From the NCBI RefSeq assembly GCF_001238275.1, contig NZ_LGTB01000005.1, forward strand, positions 62,001-126,000: DNA of 64,000 nucleotides, in the 5' to 3' direction. A model generated the notes under the pieces. It was not told the origin of the DNA. It saw nothing but the letters and a program-made list of their open reading frames with translations, and made no database searches. The stretch is from Bradyrhizobium viridifuturi (GTDB taxonomy: Bacteria > Pseudomonadota > Alphaproteobacteria > Rhizobiales > Xanthobacteraceae). Positions 29,651 through 39,586 of the stretch are shown one piece after another. Made by a program: the position numbers and the translations under genes. Position 1 is the first letter of the stretch, and each line of letters starts with the position of its first letter.

Positions 29651-30775
29651 ATGTCCAGTTACCCGTTTGAAACTTCCGCGATCCTCGATGGCATCCGTCG
29701 CTGGGTCGAGATCGAGTCCCCGACGGAACGGCCGGATCAGCTCAACAAGCTGGCTGACGTCGTCGCGGGCGGCTATCGCGACCTGCCGGCTGCCATCGAG
29801 CGCATTGCGGGACGTGAACGTTGCGGCGATCACCTGATCGCGCGCTCGTCATGGGGACAGGGCGTGCCGGGCATCCTGGTGTTGAGCCATCTCGACACCG
29901 TTCATCCGATGGGATTCATAAAACGACTACCGTTCAAGACCAACGGTGACAGCGCGTTCGGCCCGGGTACCTACGACATGAAGGGCGGCGCCTATTTAGC
30001 CTATCACGCATTTCGGCAGATCTGCGCCGACGACGCGCGCCCGCCGCTCGGCATCACCCACCTCTACGTGTCGGATGAGGAGATCGGCAGTCCCACCTCG
30101 CGGGCCCTGATCGAGGCCGAGGGTCGCAAGGCAAAATATGTGCTGGTTACCGAACCGGCGCGCAACGGCGGCAAGGTCGTCACCGGGCGGAAGGGTGTTG
30201 GCCGCTTCGATGTCTTCATCAAGGGCGCGCCGGCGCACGCCGGCGAACGCCCCGAACACTGCCGTAGCGCGATCCGGGAGCTAGCCAATGTGATCCAGAC
30301 GCTCGAGGCGATGAACGATCTTTCGCGCGGCATCACCGTCAACGTTGGCGTCGTCCGCGGCGGCACCAAGCCAAACGTAATTGCCGAACAGGCCCATGCG
30401 GAAGTCGACCTGCGCGTGCCGGCTATGGCACATGCAGACGAGTTGGTGTCGAGAATTCTCCGAATCACCTCGCGCACCGATGGCGTTCGCCTGAAAGTAT
30501 CGGGCGGCTTGAACCGTCCTCCCTATGAGAAGAGCAAGGCCGGCGCCACGCTATACGAACACGCCAGGCAACTTGCCGCTGAGATTGGTTTCGAGCTGCT
30601 CGATGCGTTCAGCGGCGGCGGCTCCGATGCCAATTTCACCGCGCCGCATACCGCAACCCTCGATGGCCTCGGCGTAGACGGCAAGGGCGCGCACACGCAT
30701 CATGAGCAACTCTATATTTCATCGATCGAACCTCGCGCGCGGCTGCTGTATCGCCTCTATCAGACACTGCGATAA
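29651..30775 (+). CDS. M20-family metallohydrolase (carboxypeptidase G2/ArgE type)
   Basis: 374 residues from the ATG at 29651. All dinuclear zinc ligands are visible: SHLDTVHP (His and nearby Asp), GPGTYDMKGG (bridging Asp), SDEEIGS (catalytic Glu and ligand Glu), VTEPARN (Glu) and GKGAHTHHEQLY (His). The dimerisation domain sits between. The family cleaves amide bonds of N-acyl amino acids or C-terminal glutamate. Near an ATP-grasp ligase and an acyl-CoA ligase it could trim or release a conjugate, but the substrate is unknown. Upstream TTG starts are possible. Confidence 0.9.
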   Translation: MSSYPFETSAILDGIRRWVEIESPTERPDQLNKLADVVAGGYRDLPAAIERIAGRERCGDHLIARSSWGQGVPGILVLSHLDTVHPMGFIKRLPFKTNGDSAFGPGTYDMKGGAYLAYHAFRQICADDARPPLGITHLYVSDEEIGSPTSRALIEAEGRKAKYVLVTEPARNGGKVVTGRKGVGRFDVFIKGAPAHAGERPEHCRSAIRELANVIQTLEAMNDLSRGITVNVGVVRGGTKPNVIAEQAHAEVDLRVPAMAHADELVSRILRITSRTDGVRLKVSGGLNRPPYEKSKAGATLYEHARQLAAEIGFELLDAFSGGGSDANFTAPHTATLDGLGVDGKGAHTHHEQLYISSIEPRARLLYRLYQTLR

Positions 30776-31014
30776 TCCACGCATCGGTAGGCGAGCGAAC
30801 TTAAGCGGAGGGCGTCGCGCAATCCGCTCTTGGTAGCGAGCACTCGATCGCTGGATGTGGCAAGCCTTTTCGACAAGGACCCTGCCAGCCGCAGAACCAT
30901 TCTGATGGGAGCGCCACTTTTTAACGCAGATCGCGCGCTGGGAGCTCTCTACCCGTCGCTGAGGTCCGTCCCGACATACCTTTGGCATGTTCATGCGAAG
31001 TTGTCAGAAAGGGC
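30776..31014. other. no supported gene
   Basis: Spacer between the M20 gene and a NolA-type box; only chance frames. Confidence 0.45.
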
Positions 31015-31045
31015 TTGAATCGGACGTAACGTTAAGTTGTACGAT
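31015..31045 (+). promoter_or_regulatory. MerR/NolA-type promoter box, copy 3
   Basis: TTGAAT, 19-base spacer with ACGTAACGTTAAGTTG, then TACGAT. Same pattern as in front of nolA. Followed at 31098 by an ATG with a reasonable ribosome site. Confidence 0.65.
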
Positions 31046-31097
31046 CTTACGGTTGGCACGCATCTTCATCCCCCGCCGCGACTGGAAGGATTGACGA

Positions 31098-31475
31098 ATG
31101 TCTGAGTTGGTCAGAACAACCCCGCACTGGTTGGTCATGATCTTCATCCCCGACGGCCTTCCGGTCGAAACAGTGACGCAGCGCGTCTTGACCGCAGCCT
31201 TACGGCTCGCGGCTAGTTGCAAATGGTTGAGCATTGCAGAACCGCAACACTGTGGCTACCGCAAGCCGGGCCTGCAGCGAGCAGGCGACGTCGGACAAGA
31301 TCAATGCAGGGTTCGGTGCAGCGCCACTGCAGGGCGCGGCCTTTTCCCGATATTGAACCCGCCCCGCTCTTCTGGCGGGAGACAGCCCCAGAAGCAGTCC
31401 GCCGAATGGGCTCTTCGCTCCGCTCATGCCGGCCTACCGGCGCATTCTCGTGCGCAGATGTGCGACAGGCCGTGA
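31098..31475 (+). CDS. hypothetical protein downstream of NolA-type box
   Basis: Frame starting MSELVRTTPHWLVMIFIPDGLPVETVTQRVL, with GGAAGG about ten bases before the ATG. The first 40 residues look natural; the rest is rich in Arg, Gln and Ser and less convincing, so a frameshift or shorter true protein is possible. No family recognised. It is the first gene after the MerR-type box at 31015-31045 and ends in a 20-bp tandem repeat. Confidence 0.35.
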   Translation: MSELVRTTPHWLVMIFIPDGLPVETVTQRVLTAALRLAASCKWLSIAEPQHCGYRKPGLQRAGDVGQDQCRVRCSATAGRGLFPILNPPRSSGGRQPQKQSAEWALRSAHAGLPAHSRAQMCDRP

Positions 31476-31502
31476 GCCTCCTCGACAGGCCGTGAGCCTC
31501 CT
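31463..31502. repeat. 20-bp perfect tandem duplication
   Basis: Two adjacent identical copies of CGACAGGCCGTGAGCCTCCT (31463-31482 and 31483-31502). Looks like a recent slippage duplication. Confidence 0.8.
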
Positions 31503-31590
31503 GAGGTTTTCATAGGGCCTTAGCTGCGGGTGTCACTCGGCGTGACCGGAACAGCACCGGAGAGATTGCCTGGTATCCTGGAGCAACAAG

Positions 31591-31866
31591 TTGAAAGAGC
31601 CTGACGGCGTCAACAAAGTCTTGTTGATCGACCATATTGAAGGCCAATGCCGGGCCATCATCGGCGTCAAGGATGGAGATACCAGAGCTGCCTATATGTG
31701 CGGCGAGCCTGTCTGTCAAAGACCGGGCAAGAAACAGTCGTCATGGTGCGCCTACCACTACGGTCAGATGCACACGACCGCCGCCGAGCCGAACAGAACG
31801 AGTAATCAGTCGTCAGCGATTCGCCAGGCAATATCCGTTGATCGCAACCATCGCAACAATCAATAG
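31591..31866 (+). CDS. GcrA-like C-terminal fragment
   Basis: 91 residues from a TTG. The part GQCRAIIG...YMCGEPVC...SSWCAYHYGQMH keeps the Cys/His pattern of the C-terminal domain of GcrA cell-cycle regulators (CRWP...FCG...YCxYH). The N-terminal helix-turn-helix that binds DNA and RNA polymerase in real GcrA is absent, so this is a stand-alone C-terminal domain or a remnant. Bradyrhizobia carry several such short proteins. It might interfere with sigma-70 function, but that is speculation. Confidence 0.55.
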   Translation: MKEPDGVNKVLLIDHIEGQCRAIIGVKDGDTRAAYMCGEPVCQRPGKKQSSWCAYHYGQMHTTAAEPNRTSNQSSAIRQAISVDRNHRNNQ

Positions 31867-31990
31867 CCACGTTGTCCTGCCGAAGGGTGTGATTATCGTG
31901 CAACGGGCAGCGAACCATCTGGTGGGCCTCGCGAGCGCGTTGCGATACCTGTTCGAACCGTTGCGCGGAGCTGATTATATGGAGATTTAG

Positions 31991-33526
31991 TTGGACCTCT
32001 GCACCCTAGTTGAACGCAACGCAGCGTATGCTCCTGATAAAACCGCCATCCGTTTCGAGGGGCAGACTCTAAGCTACGCGAGCCTCAGTCACCGGATAGG
32101 GCGGGCGGCTTGCGCCCTCAAGAGCCAGTTCGGGGTAGAGCGAGGAGACCGGATCGCGATCCTTAGCCTGAACCGACCAGACTATCTCGTGCTGCTGTAT
32201 GCGTGCGCGCGGCTCGGCGCAATTCTCGTACCTCTAAATTGGCGCCTCGCGCCCGCCGAGCAGCTGTTCATTCTGTCCGACTCAGGAGCAAACGTGTTGC
32301 TAGTCGAGCGGTCCTTCGACGCGGTCCTGCCTATTGTCGCGACGCGGCTGCCTTCTGTTTCTGTTGTCGGGCTAGACTTCGCACCTATCGGCGGAAACAA
32401 ACTGGACGATCTTTTGGACGCAGACTGTGGTGACGGACGCAATCCGGGTGCGGACCTGTCTTGCCCGCTTTTGATCGTCTACACTTCGGGCACAACAGGA
32501 CGACCGAAAGGTGCCGTACTGCGTCAGGAAGCGCTGCTCTGGAACGGCGTCATGAGTCAGCACATGCATGACCTCACCTCGGCCGATCACGCCTTGACTG
32601 TGCTGCCACTGTTCCACGTCGGTGGACTAAACATCCAGACGACGCCCAGTTTGCATCACGGCGCGACGGTTACTATTCACAGCCGCTTTACAGCGGAGAC
32701 CACTCTCGACGCGTTCGAGCGCGATCGACCCACTCTGGCAGTTTTGGTGCCAGCCATGATGCGAGCCCTGACCGAGAATGCCCGATGGGATAGCACCGAT
32801 CTCTCCGCGCTCAGGGCAATCTGTACCGGATCTACTATGGTGCCCCACGATCTTGTCGAGCTCTTTGTCGCGCGCGGCGTGCCGGTCCTGCAGGTTTACG
32901 GTTCGACGGAGACCTGCCCGATTGCTGTGTATACTAAGCTCGGCGGGGGTCTCGTGCCCGAGGGATCGAGCGGCCTCGCAGGTCTGTGTTGCGAAGCTGC
33001 GATCATAGATGATGCTGGGCACACGCTGCCGGCCGGTGGCGCAGGCGAGATCGCCGTACGCGGGCCCAACGTCTTCTGCGGATACTGGGAGGATCAAGAG
33101 ACAACGCGCAAGGCTCTGGACGGTGGCTGGTATCGCACCGGCGACATTGGTAGTCGCGACGCCGACGGGTACTTTTGGGTGCATGACCGCAAGAAGAACC
33201 TGATCATTTCCGGTGGAGAGAACGTCTATCCGGCCGAAGTTGAACGTGTGCTTGTTGGTCATCCGGATGTTGCAGATTGCGCCGTCATCGGTCGACCGCA
33301 TCCGCGTTGGGAAGAAGTGCCGGTCGCTTATGTAATCAGGCGACCGGGCGCCCGGATCGAAGCAGAAGCGCTGATCGCGCATGTCCGGTCGCAGCTCGCC
33401 CGTTTCAAGGTACCGCACGAGATCATTTTCACGCCAGAGCTACCGAAAACTGCGTTGGGCAAGGCCCAGCATTTCATGCTGAAGAAGGCTGACGCGAGAT
33501 CAAGCTACAAAGCAAATGGCAATTGA
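31991..33526 (+). CDS. AMP-forming acyl-CoA synthetase/ligase
   Basis: 511 residues, complete ANL-superfamily ligase. Motifs: LLIVYTSGTTGRPKGAVL (P-loop), YGSTETCP (A5), GGWYRTGDIG (A7), DRKKNLIISGGENVYPAEVE (A8) and PKTALGKAQHFML with the catalytic Lys (A10). Start TTG at 31991 with GGAG six bases upstream. It activates a carboxylic acid as acyl-AMP and then the CoA thioester. It lies 166 bases before an ATP-grasp ligase on the same strand and downstream of a carboxylase set, so a joint acyl-conjugate pathway is possible; the acid is unknown. Confidence 0.92.
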   Translation: MDLCTLVERNAAYAPDKTAIRFEGQTLSYASLSHRIGRAACALKSQFGVERGDRIAILSLNRPDYLVLLYACARLGAILVPLNWRLAPAEQLFILSDSGANVLLVERSFDAVLPIVATRLPSVSVVGLDFAPIGGNKLDDLLDADCGDGRNPGADLSCPLLIVYTSGTTGRPKGAVLRQEALLWNGVMSQHMHDLTSADHALTVLPLFHVGGLNIQTTPSLHHGATVTIHSRFTAETTLDAFERDRPTLAVLVPAMMRALTENARWDSTDLSALRAICTGSTMVPHDLVELFVARGVPVLQVYGSTETCPIAVYTKLGGGLVPEGSSGLAGLCCEAAIIDDAGHTLPAGGAGEIAVRGPNVFCGYWEDQETTRKALDGGWYRTGDIGSRDADGYFWVHDRKKNLIISGGENVYPAEVERVLVGHPDVADCAVIGRPHPRWEEVPVAYVIRRPGARIEAEALIAHVRSQLARFKVPHEIIFTPELPKTALGKAQHFMLKKADARSSYKANGN

Positions 33527-33692
33527 GTTCGGCGGATTGCACGCTAGCTGTACTTCTCAGCGACCCGCAGGTGACATCGTGACGGCGCAAAATGAGCTTT
33601 TCCGCCTGGGCATCAACAGGCTGTGCTGCAGCGACTTCGCCACTGTTGACCGTCTCTCGCTCTGATCACATCCCAATGCGCAAAGGTCACTG

Positions 33693-35009
33693 ATGCCGCG
33701 GATCATAATCATGAATGCCGGCACGGCGCAAATGTCGGGCTCCGATCTGGTAGCAGCTCAACTTTTGCTCGCCGGCAACTCGGTTTACCGTTCGGCGTGG
33801 TTTGCTCAGGAAGGCGATCTGATAGTGTCCCCCCTATCTATCCCGACGGATCTGCTCTCCTACGTTGGCGCGACGCTGAATTTCGACGCCTCCAGTCTTT
33901 CATTGCTTGTACCTGGAGACGGCCGCGAAGCGCCGATTCTCGACGATTACGCACTGCTGTCTGACAGCATGGTTGAGCAAATCAACAGGCATATTCGTCA
34001 GAAATCATCCTGGAGCATCTATCCCTGCTACTCCAGCGAAGGCGTGGCGCGGCTGGCGTCCGTGCTGGGTATACAGCAGACTGGCGACGAATTCGCTCTA
34101 CAGCGTGGGCCTGATCTATTGAATCGCAAGAGCCACTTCCGTCAACTGGCGACAAGTGTCGCGCTTCCGTTGCCCAATGGTTCCATAACGACGAATTCGA
34201 ACGAACTGTTCCGAGCGGTCAACTCGCTCCGGCACGAAACCGGCAGGGTCATTGTGAAGCTAGACAATGGGGCCGGCGGGGTCGGAAATGTCATTCTGAG
34301 CAGCAATGAAGACGGTCCGCTACCCGGGGCGAGAGAGACCCGACAGATTGCCTGGCCGTCGTTTGATCCGGATGTACTTTGGTCTGAGATCACAACTGCG
34401 TCATGCAAGACGCTAGTGGTCGAATCGTACCACTTGGCGCGAACTCCGTTCTTTCTCGAGTATGAAATCGAGCGTGATGGCTCAATCACTTTCATCAACA
34501 GTGGAAATATTCGACTACGCCGGAGCACCGATCGATCTGAACGGGCTCTGATCTGGACAGGACTTGAGCTTCCAAGCGATCTGGGGAATGAGCAATGGTT
34601 GACTGCGCAGGCGCATGCCTACCGATTCGTATCTCTTGTACGCAATCTAGGATATCGCGGACCAATTAATATTGACGCAATTTTCGCGAACGACGGACGG
34701 CTGCTATTCAATGAAGTGAACGGCCGCTGGGGTGGCGGCTCGGTGTTGCATAGCATTGCCGTCCGGCTCCTGGGCTTCGACTACTCGGGCTCCTACGTTA
34801 TTTCATCCGTGAGGAACGTTCGATCGAGTTCGCTCCGGACTGCACATGAACGTTTCGCCAAGGAGGGTTTTCTATTCGATGGCACACGCAAGCAGGGCGT
34901 GATACCGCTTGCCGTTGACGAAGAGGCTGGCACGGTGGAGTGCCTCGTGATTGCGTACGACCGGGCCGCCGCCGTCGATCTGAAACAACGGCTCCTCACA
35001 CTGGTTTGA
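33693..35009 (+). CDS. ATP-grasp ligase (pre-ATP-grasp/PGM1-like)
   Basis: 438 residues. The N-terminal third is a pre-ATP-grasp region (MPRIIIMNAGTAQMSGSDLVAAQLLLAGN). The ATP-grasp core includes RVIVKLDNGAGGVGN (nucleotide loop), FFLEYEIERDGSITFINSGNIRL and the metal-binding LLFNEVNGRWGGGS. Such enzymes join a carboxylate to an amine through an acyl-phosphate; PGM1-type members make peptides or amides in natural product clusters. Position after the acyl-CoA ligase and near the M20 amidase suggests an amino-acid conjugate. Substrates are unknown. Confidence 0.82.
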   Translation: MPRIIIMNAGTAQMSGSDLVAAQLLLAGNSVYRSAWFAQEGDLIVSPLSIPTDLLSYVGATLNFDASSLSLLVPGDGREAPILDDYALLSDSMVEQINRHIRQKSSWSIYPCYSSEGVARLASVLGIQQTGDEFALQRGPDLLNRKSHFRQLATSVALPLPNGSITTNSNELFRAVNSLRHETGRVIVKLDNGAGGVGNVILSSNEDGPLPGARETRQIAWPSFDPDVLWSEITTASCKTLVVESYHLARTPFFLEYEIERDGSITFINSGNIRLRRSTDRSERALIWTGLELPSDLGNEQWLTAQAHAYRFVSLVRNLGYRGPINIDAIFANDGRLLFNEVNGRWGGGSVLHSIAVRLLGFDYSGSYVISSVRNVRSSSLRTAHERFAKEGFLFDGTRKQGVIPLAVDEEAGTVECLVIAYDRAAAVDLKQRLLTLV

Positions 35010-35208
35010 TTGGAATCACAGTAACCACATCTATCCTGCCACTCCATTCATTCGAACTTGCCCCTGCTTCCGGTAGTGTGCTGGAGAACGGTATCTGGGA
35101 GATGACCCGAAATCCGCGTTCGTCTCGCATGATGCGGATATCCGTTGCCGGCTGCGCTGTTCAGCCGGAGACTGATCCGGGCGAAAACCGGTGGTCCGAT
35201 GGAGTCCG

Positions 35209-38051
35209 TCAACGCAGGCCGCGATCAGTCCTGGGGCGATCCCGAAGTGCCGGTCGATCGGCGATGAGGCGCTCGAGGTGCAGCGGCTCACGGTCCGGCC
35301 GCTCTCCTTGCGCCAAGCGTGTGACCGGCGCTCGCGTCGCGTCCACCACGAAGGCTCGGCATTCATAGCCGTTCTGCTGCTGGGCCATCCGTCCCGCTTG
35401 AAAGCGGGAGCCGAGACGTGCTGCGAGCTATTCTGCACGGCGCCGTTGCAAAGCCCGGCAGAGTCATAGTGATAGGCAACCGCTGCTGTCGGCACGCGCC
35501 AATCAACCAGCAGCAGCGACCAATGCGATCCGCCGCCCTCAACTCCAGCATCATTCACCGGAACGAACAAGAAGTTGGCGACATCTGTATCTTCCTCACT
35601 GAAGATCTGCAGCACGATCGGCAGGCGGTCGCTCTCACTCGGAACCAGGCGCAATAGCTGGGCTTGCGCCGGCTGTACGAATCCGGTCTGGCGAGCAAGA
35701 TCTGGATTGTTCCAATACAACTCCTTTTCAACCAGGGCGTAATCGGGGGCGATATGTTCGTCCTGCAAGCATTCGGTCAGGCCAAGCCGCTGTCCGCTGT
35801 GCCCATCCACCGAGGTTGTGGGAGTCACGCCATCGGCCCCGGCATCAGTTGGCGTGCGTGATGGCGCAAGCTGGCCTTCATCACGCAATTCTTGAGACAG
35901 CAAATCAATCAGGGCCTCGACACCCCGCTAGACATCAGACGAACGCGTCTCGACAGCGGATGGCGTTGCCGGCAGCATGCTCCAATCAAAGTCGGGCGAC
36001 GTCGGCAGCCACCAGCTCGAGGGGGATCCAGCTGTTGCCGGCCGTGCTACTTGCTCTGCCTCCGGCGCGTGCTCGGGGCTGGCTAACCCGGACCACGCCG
36101 GAAGGTCTTCCAACGCCCCCAGAGCTGATCCTGATCGTAAACCGCCGGCAGAAGCAATGGCCAAATGACAGGTCCCTGCGGCGTTCCTTGTTGCGAAGCG
36201 GCGTCCACAACGTCCCCCGAGGCAGCTTGCGGCGCCGTCCGGCAGCCTTGTCCACTCTGTTCCTGTGAAACAGAAGCATCCGGCTGATTGGCTGGAGCTG
36301 CGCCAATGCTTCGGCTACTGAAACGCTGATCTGGCTCGACTACCGCTCGAACGCGCCGTTTTGCGGAGCATTGTCGATCCTTTGCCTCTTCGCCGGTCTG
36401 GCGCCCGCCGCCTCGTGCTCATCATCGCCAAAAACGTGCTCGGTGGAGAGGAAATCGCCCCAATCAGGTGCATTGATCAGCCCGTCCGCGGAAAATCGCA
36501 TTCTCGTAGTTCTCGCTCAAGGGGTCTACGTGCTCACCGGGATCTGGAGCCTCGTGAGGGTACGGAATCCGCGCGAGCGGCGAGAGGGTGCTGGCTGCAG
36601 GCGGTAACGCCGAGAGTAGTCGTACTCTTCCGTGGCAACATCCGCATGCGAATTGGCGGCTCCTAGTGGTGCATTATCAGGCGCAGCTTATCAGCCGTGC
36701 GCCTGAGTTCCACGGCGCGAACACCTGCGGCCGATTTGGCCAGATGTGCCAGTGCGGCACTGGTCTTTGCATGACCGCCGGACCTCTTGTAGGTCTCGAC
36801 ATCCTCATCCAGCGACTCATCGGATAGTCGGGCGGCAATGCTCTGCTTGTGGTTTTGGCGCAAGTAATTGCTGAAACCGACAAGGAAAGGTGCATAGTTT
36901 CTGGCAGTCGGCCGGGATTCTGCGGCTTTGTAGTCTTTGATCAGGTCCGCATCTTCGGGATAAGGGCTGAGCTCAGCACGGGGCTTCCTTGGCGCAATCC
37001 CGGCAGCCGACTGAGAGGCCCGCAGATGAGCCAGTGCCGCCGTGATCTGCTGCTCGCCCCCATTCGCCTTAAATGACGCGGCATCTTTATCAAGCGACTC
37101 CTCTCCGGTCCGGGCGGCAATCGCCGGTTTGTTATTTGCTAATAGCCACTGGCTCAATTTGCGAATATGACGGGCGATCGCTTGGGCGCTTGCTTCTTCG
37201 TATCTGGCTGCGACGAGTGCCTTCTCGAGCGCCGAAACAAGCTGCGCGTCTTCGGGATGGAAGAGGTTCGCGACCGTTTTGGCGCGACTTGCATTGGGTG
37301 CAATTCCGTCTGCCGACTGTGAGGCCCGCAGATGTGCCAGTGCCGTGAGAGCGCGCCGTTTGCCACTCTTGTCAAAAGCTGCTGCGTCCTTATCCAGCGA
37401 CTTATCGTAAAGCCTGGCAACAATGGCCAGCTTTTCATTTGCAAAAAGCCATCGGCTGAATCTTCGGAGAATCCGCCCATTGGTTTGGGCGGTGATCTTC
37501 TCGAAGCTCGCCTTGATGAGTGCGTCCTCAAGCGCGGAAATGAGCGGCGCATCCTCAGCATGCAGAGATGCAGGCTTTCTCGCACCGGTCCGCAAATGCT
37601 TTAGCGCGGCACGGATTGCCCTGGAGCCACCGGATCGCCGATAGAGATCCATATCTTCGATGAGCGACTGATCCTTATCTAGCCCATCCTCGTTGAGGCG
37701 AGCGGCAATGCCCTGCCTGTTGTTTTCGCGCAGGTAGCGACTGAAATCGGTCATAACACTTGCATAGGTCCTGGCAATCTTTGATGTGCCAGCGGTCGCC
37801 GCGTCTTCCTTGTACTGCTTGATGCATGCCGCGTCGTCCGGGTAGGCCTTTAGGTCAGGTTGGCCTGCGACCGGCGCCACTCCGCCCGCCACCTGAGAGG
37901 TCTGCTCCGGCACGCCACTACCCGCATTGGCGATCTCTCCCGGCTGTTGTTCGAACGCCGCCGCGTCCGCCGAGGGGGAGACCGACGAGTTGTCTTGCGC
38001 GCCCACGCTGCTCGACTGCTGAAGCGCGCGACCAGGAGAGGGATCGTTCAT
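35209..38051 (-). pseudogene. nopD: NopD-like type III effector with Ulp1/C48 SUMO protease domain, disrupted
   Basis: The first 462 residues (36663-38051) are open: a Ser/Gln/Pro-rich secretion-type N-terminus followed by about four imperfect repeats of about 90 residues (DFSRYLRENNRQGIAARLNEDGLDKD...; LSQWLLANNKPAIAARTGEESLDKD...). After a stop, further frames hold a possible nuclear-localisation stretch (RPAKRQRID, near 36370) and then the C48 protease (35209-35903): HWSLLLVDWR (His), YHYDSAG (Asp) and, in a shifted frame, QQQNGYECRAFVVDAT (Gln and Cys). At least three frame breaks occur (about 36650, 36200-36400, 35392). NopD is a secreted plant SUMO-pathway protease. A tts box lies upstream. 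Confidence 0.8.
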
Positions 38052-38222
38052 TCGCTGTCACTTTCGACGGTGAAATATCTGGTCTCGGCTGCCGCATGGA
38101 CAATCGGGCAATCAATCGAGGGCGATTAGAGCATCAGCTAACCGCTTTTCTTCGCTGCCTCTTGCACTAAACCCCGGCTTCGCACCCACCGTCCCAAATG
38201 GTCCTAGCATCTGCCTGTCTTG

Positions 38223-38253
38223 CTAGGCCGGACAGCTGTCGAGAACCTGACGA
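38223..38253 (-). promoter_or_regulatory. tts box upstream of nopD-like gene
   Basis: On the minus strand TCGTCAG-GTTCTCGACAGCT followed by a CCTAG segment, an excellent match to the TtsI box. About 170 bases upstream of the ATG at 38051. Confidence 0.78.
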
Positions 38254-38895
38254 GCCCGCAGCTTTCTACGAGCGGCGCGACAACACGGTCGAGCAAGCGC
38301 CAGAACACCCGTAGTTCGAAAGCAGTGACGAGGTCGTGCCGCGATGTTGCCCCGGTATTCTTATGAGACAAGTTGTGCGATCATGGTTTCTTCCAGGGCT
38401 CCGTTCAGCATTTCGGCAGCCTGGGCGAGGAGCAGCCTGTCCGCGTGGGTGTTTGCGCCGCCCCCCTTAAGCCAGAGCGATTTCGGTCGCTGAATTCCAC
38501 CATCTACGGCCACGCTCATTGCGGCGGGCGGATCAGCTGACGATCGGCGCCCATCGAACGCATCTCCGCACTGGCCCTCCAAAACAGATGGACCCAGCAA
38601 AAACGTGTTCACTGCTCGAAGCGCCCGGTTCCCACTTTGACCAACGTCTTCGTCACCTCGTTCCGGTGGAACCTAAAACGGCCGACGTCCCCTTTGTGCG
38701 CGCGAGCTCGCTGCGGGACCGTGACGGGTCACCACGTCATTCCTCCGAATGGCTCTCGCCGACGGTCTTCGGCGGATCCCGATTTAACAGCGCGTTCCGC
38801 AGCGACAAACCGCTTCGCAGGACAGATCTTCTGCAAGATGGGTGCGATCTGCCGAACTCAGCGTGAGACCTCCGCGCCACTCAACTTACTCGCAG
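38254..38895. other. no supported gene
   Basis: About 640 bases. A minus-strand frame (38361-38612) has an unremarkable sequence without homology I can recognise. Confidence 0.45.
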
Positions 38896-39578
38896 CTAAC
38901 TTGCTTCATGGCCGCTGGTAGAGCTTTCGATGACGCGCCGGTTTGTGCCGCTGCGCTTCGAACAGAAGTAGACCAGCGACCGTCGCTCCCCGGCGGATAC
39001 AGGCTTCACCTCATGCCGCAGCCTACATGTTGTGACAAGCACCGCTCCAAATGGTGGTCGAAATACCTGCTGCTCGTACGCGCTCGGATATACGACGAAT
39101 TCGCCACCCTCAAACTCTTGCGCGAGCTGCACAATTACGGAGTACTCAAAGTCTGGATCGCTCTCGGCATCCAAATGGATGCCGACAAACGAACCGGGAG
39201 GCATACGATGCAACTGGCATCTGCGAATCACGTATCTGACGATGCTCCCAGGATCGTTTTTAACGCGAATCCGCGCTCTTTCCTTTCAAGCAGATCGATG
39301 ATTTGCCTCGGCGCTGCGCCATCCACATTGCTGGGACTACGGCCGGGCGGATCCACCCTCACGCGCTTGACAAAGACGTTGTGCGAGTCGCCAGCATCTC
39401 CCAACCGCACCTCTTCTTCGGGAATCTCAGCCTGCAGCTGATTGATCCTCGCCAGTTCATCCTGTGTAAATAACGTCTGGGAGCCGATCACGATCGTACC
39501 CTTCACCAAGAGCTCTACGCGGAATTTCGTGAGAGCCTCTTCCGAAAGTAGGCCCTTTTTGTCATTTGCTGAACGCGC
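38896..39578 (-). pseudogene. 2OG-Fe(II) oxygenase, one frameshift
   Basis: Two frames form one oxygenase of about 227 residues, starting MARSANDKKGLLSEEALTKF at 39578, eight bases after the diiron/GFA gene. The catalytic domain in the second frame has HxD (GIHLDAESD), distal His (CRLRHEV) and the 2-oxoglutarate-binding Arg (GERRSLVYF). The break is at 39231-39236; adding one T (GATTACGTG) gives ASSDYVIRRCQLHRMPPGS, a smooth join. If the lesion is a sequencing error the enzyme is intact. It would hydroxylate or oxidise a small molecule or peptide using Fe(II), O2 and 2-oxoglutarate, probably with its upstream neighbour. Confidence 0.8.
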
Positions 39579-39586
39579 CATTGGCT

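Noticed and set aside
31054..31070. TTGGCACGCATCTTCATCC as a sigma-54 promoter
   Set aside because: Perfect -24 half but the -12 position reads TTCA instead of TTGC.
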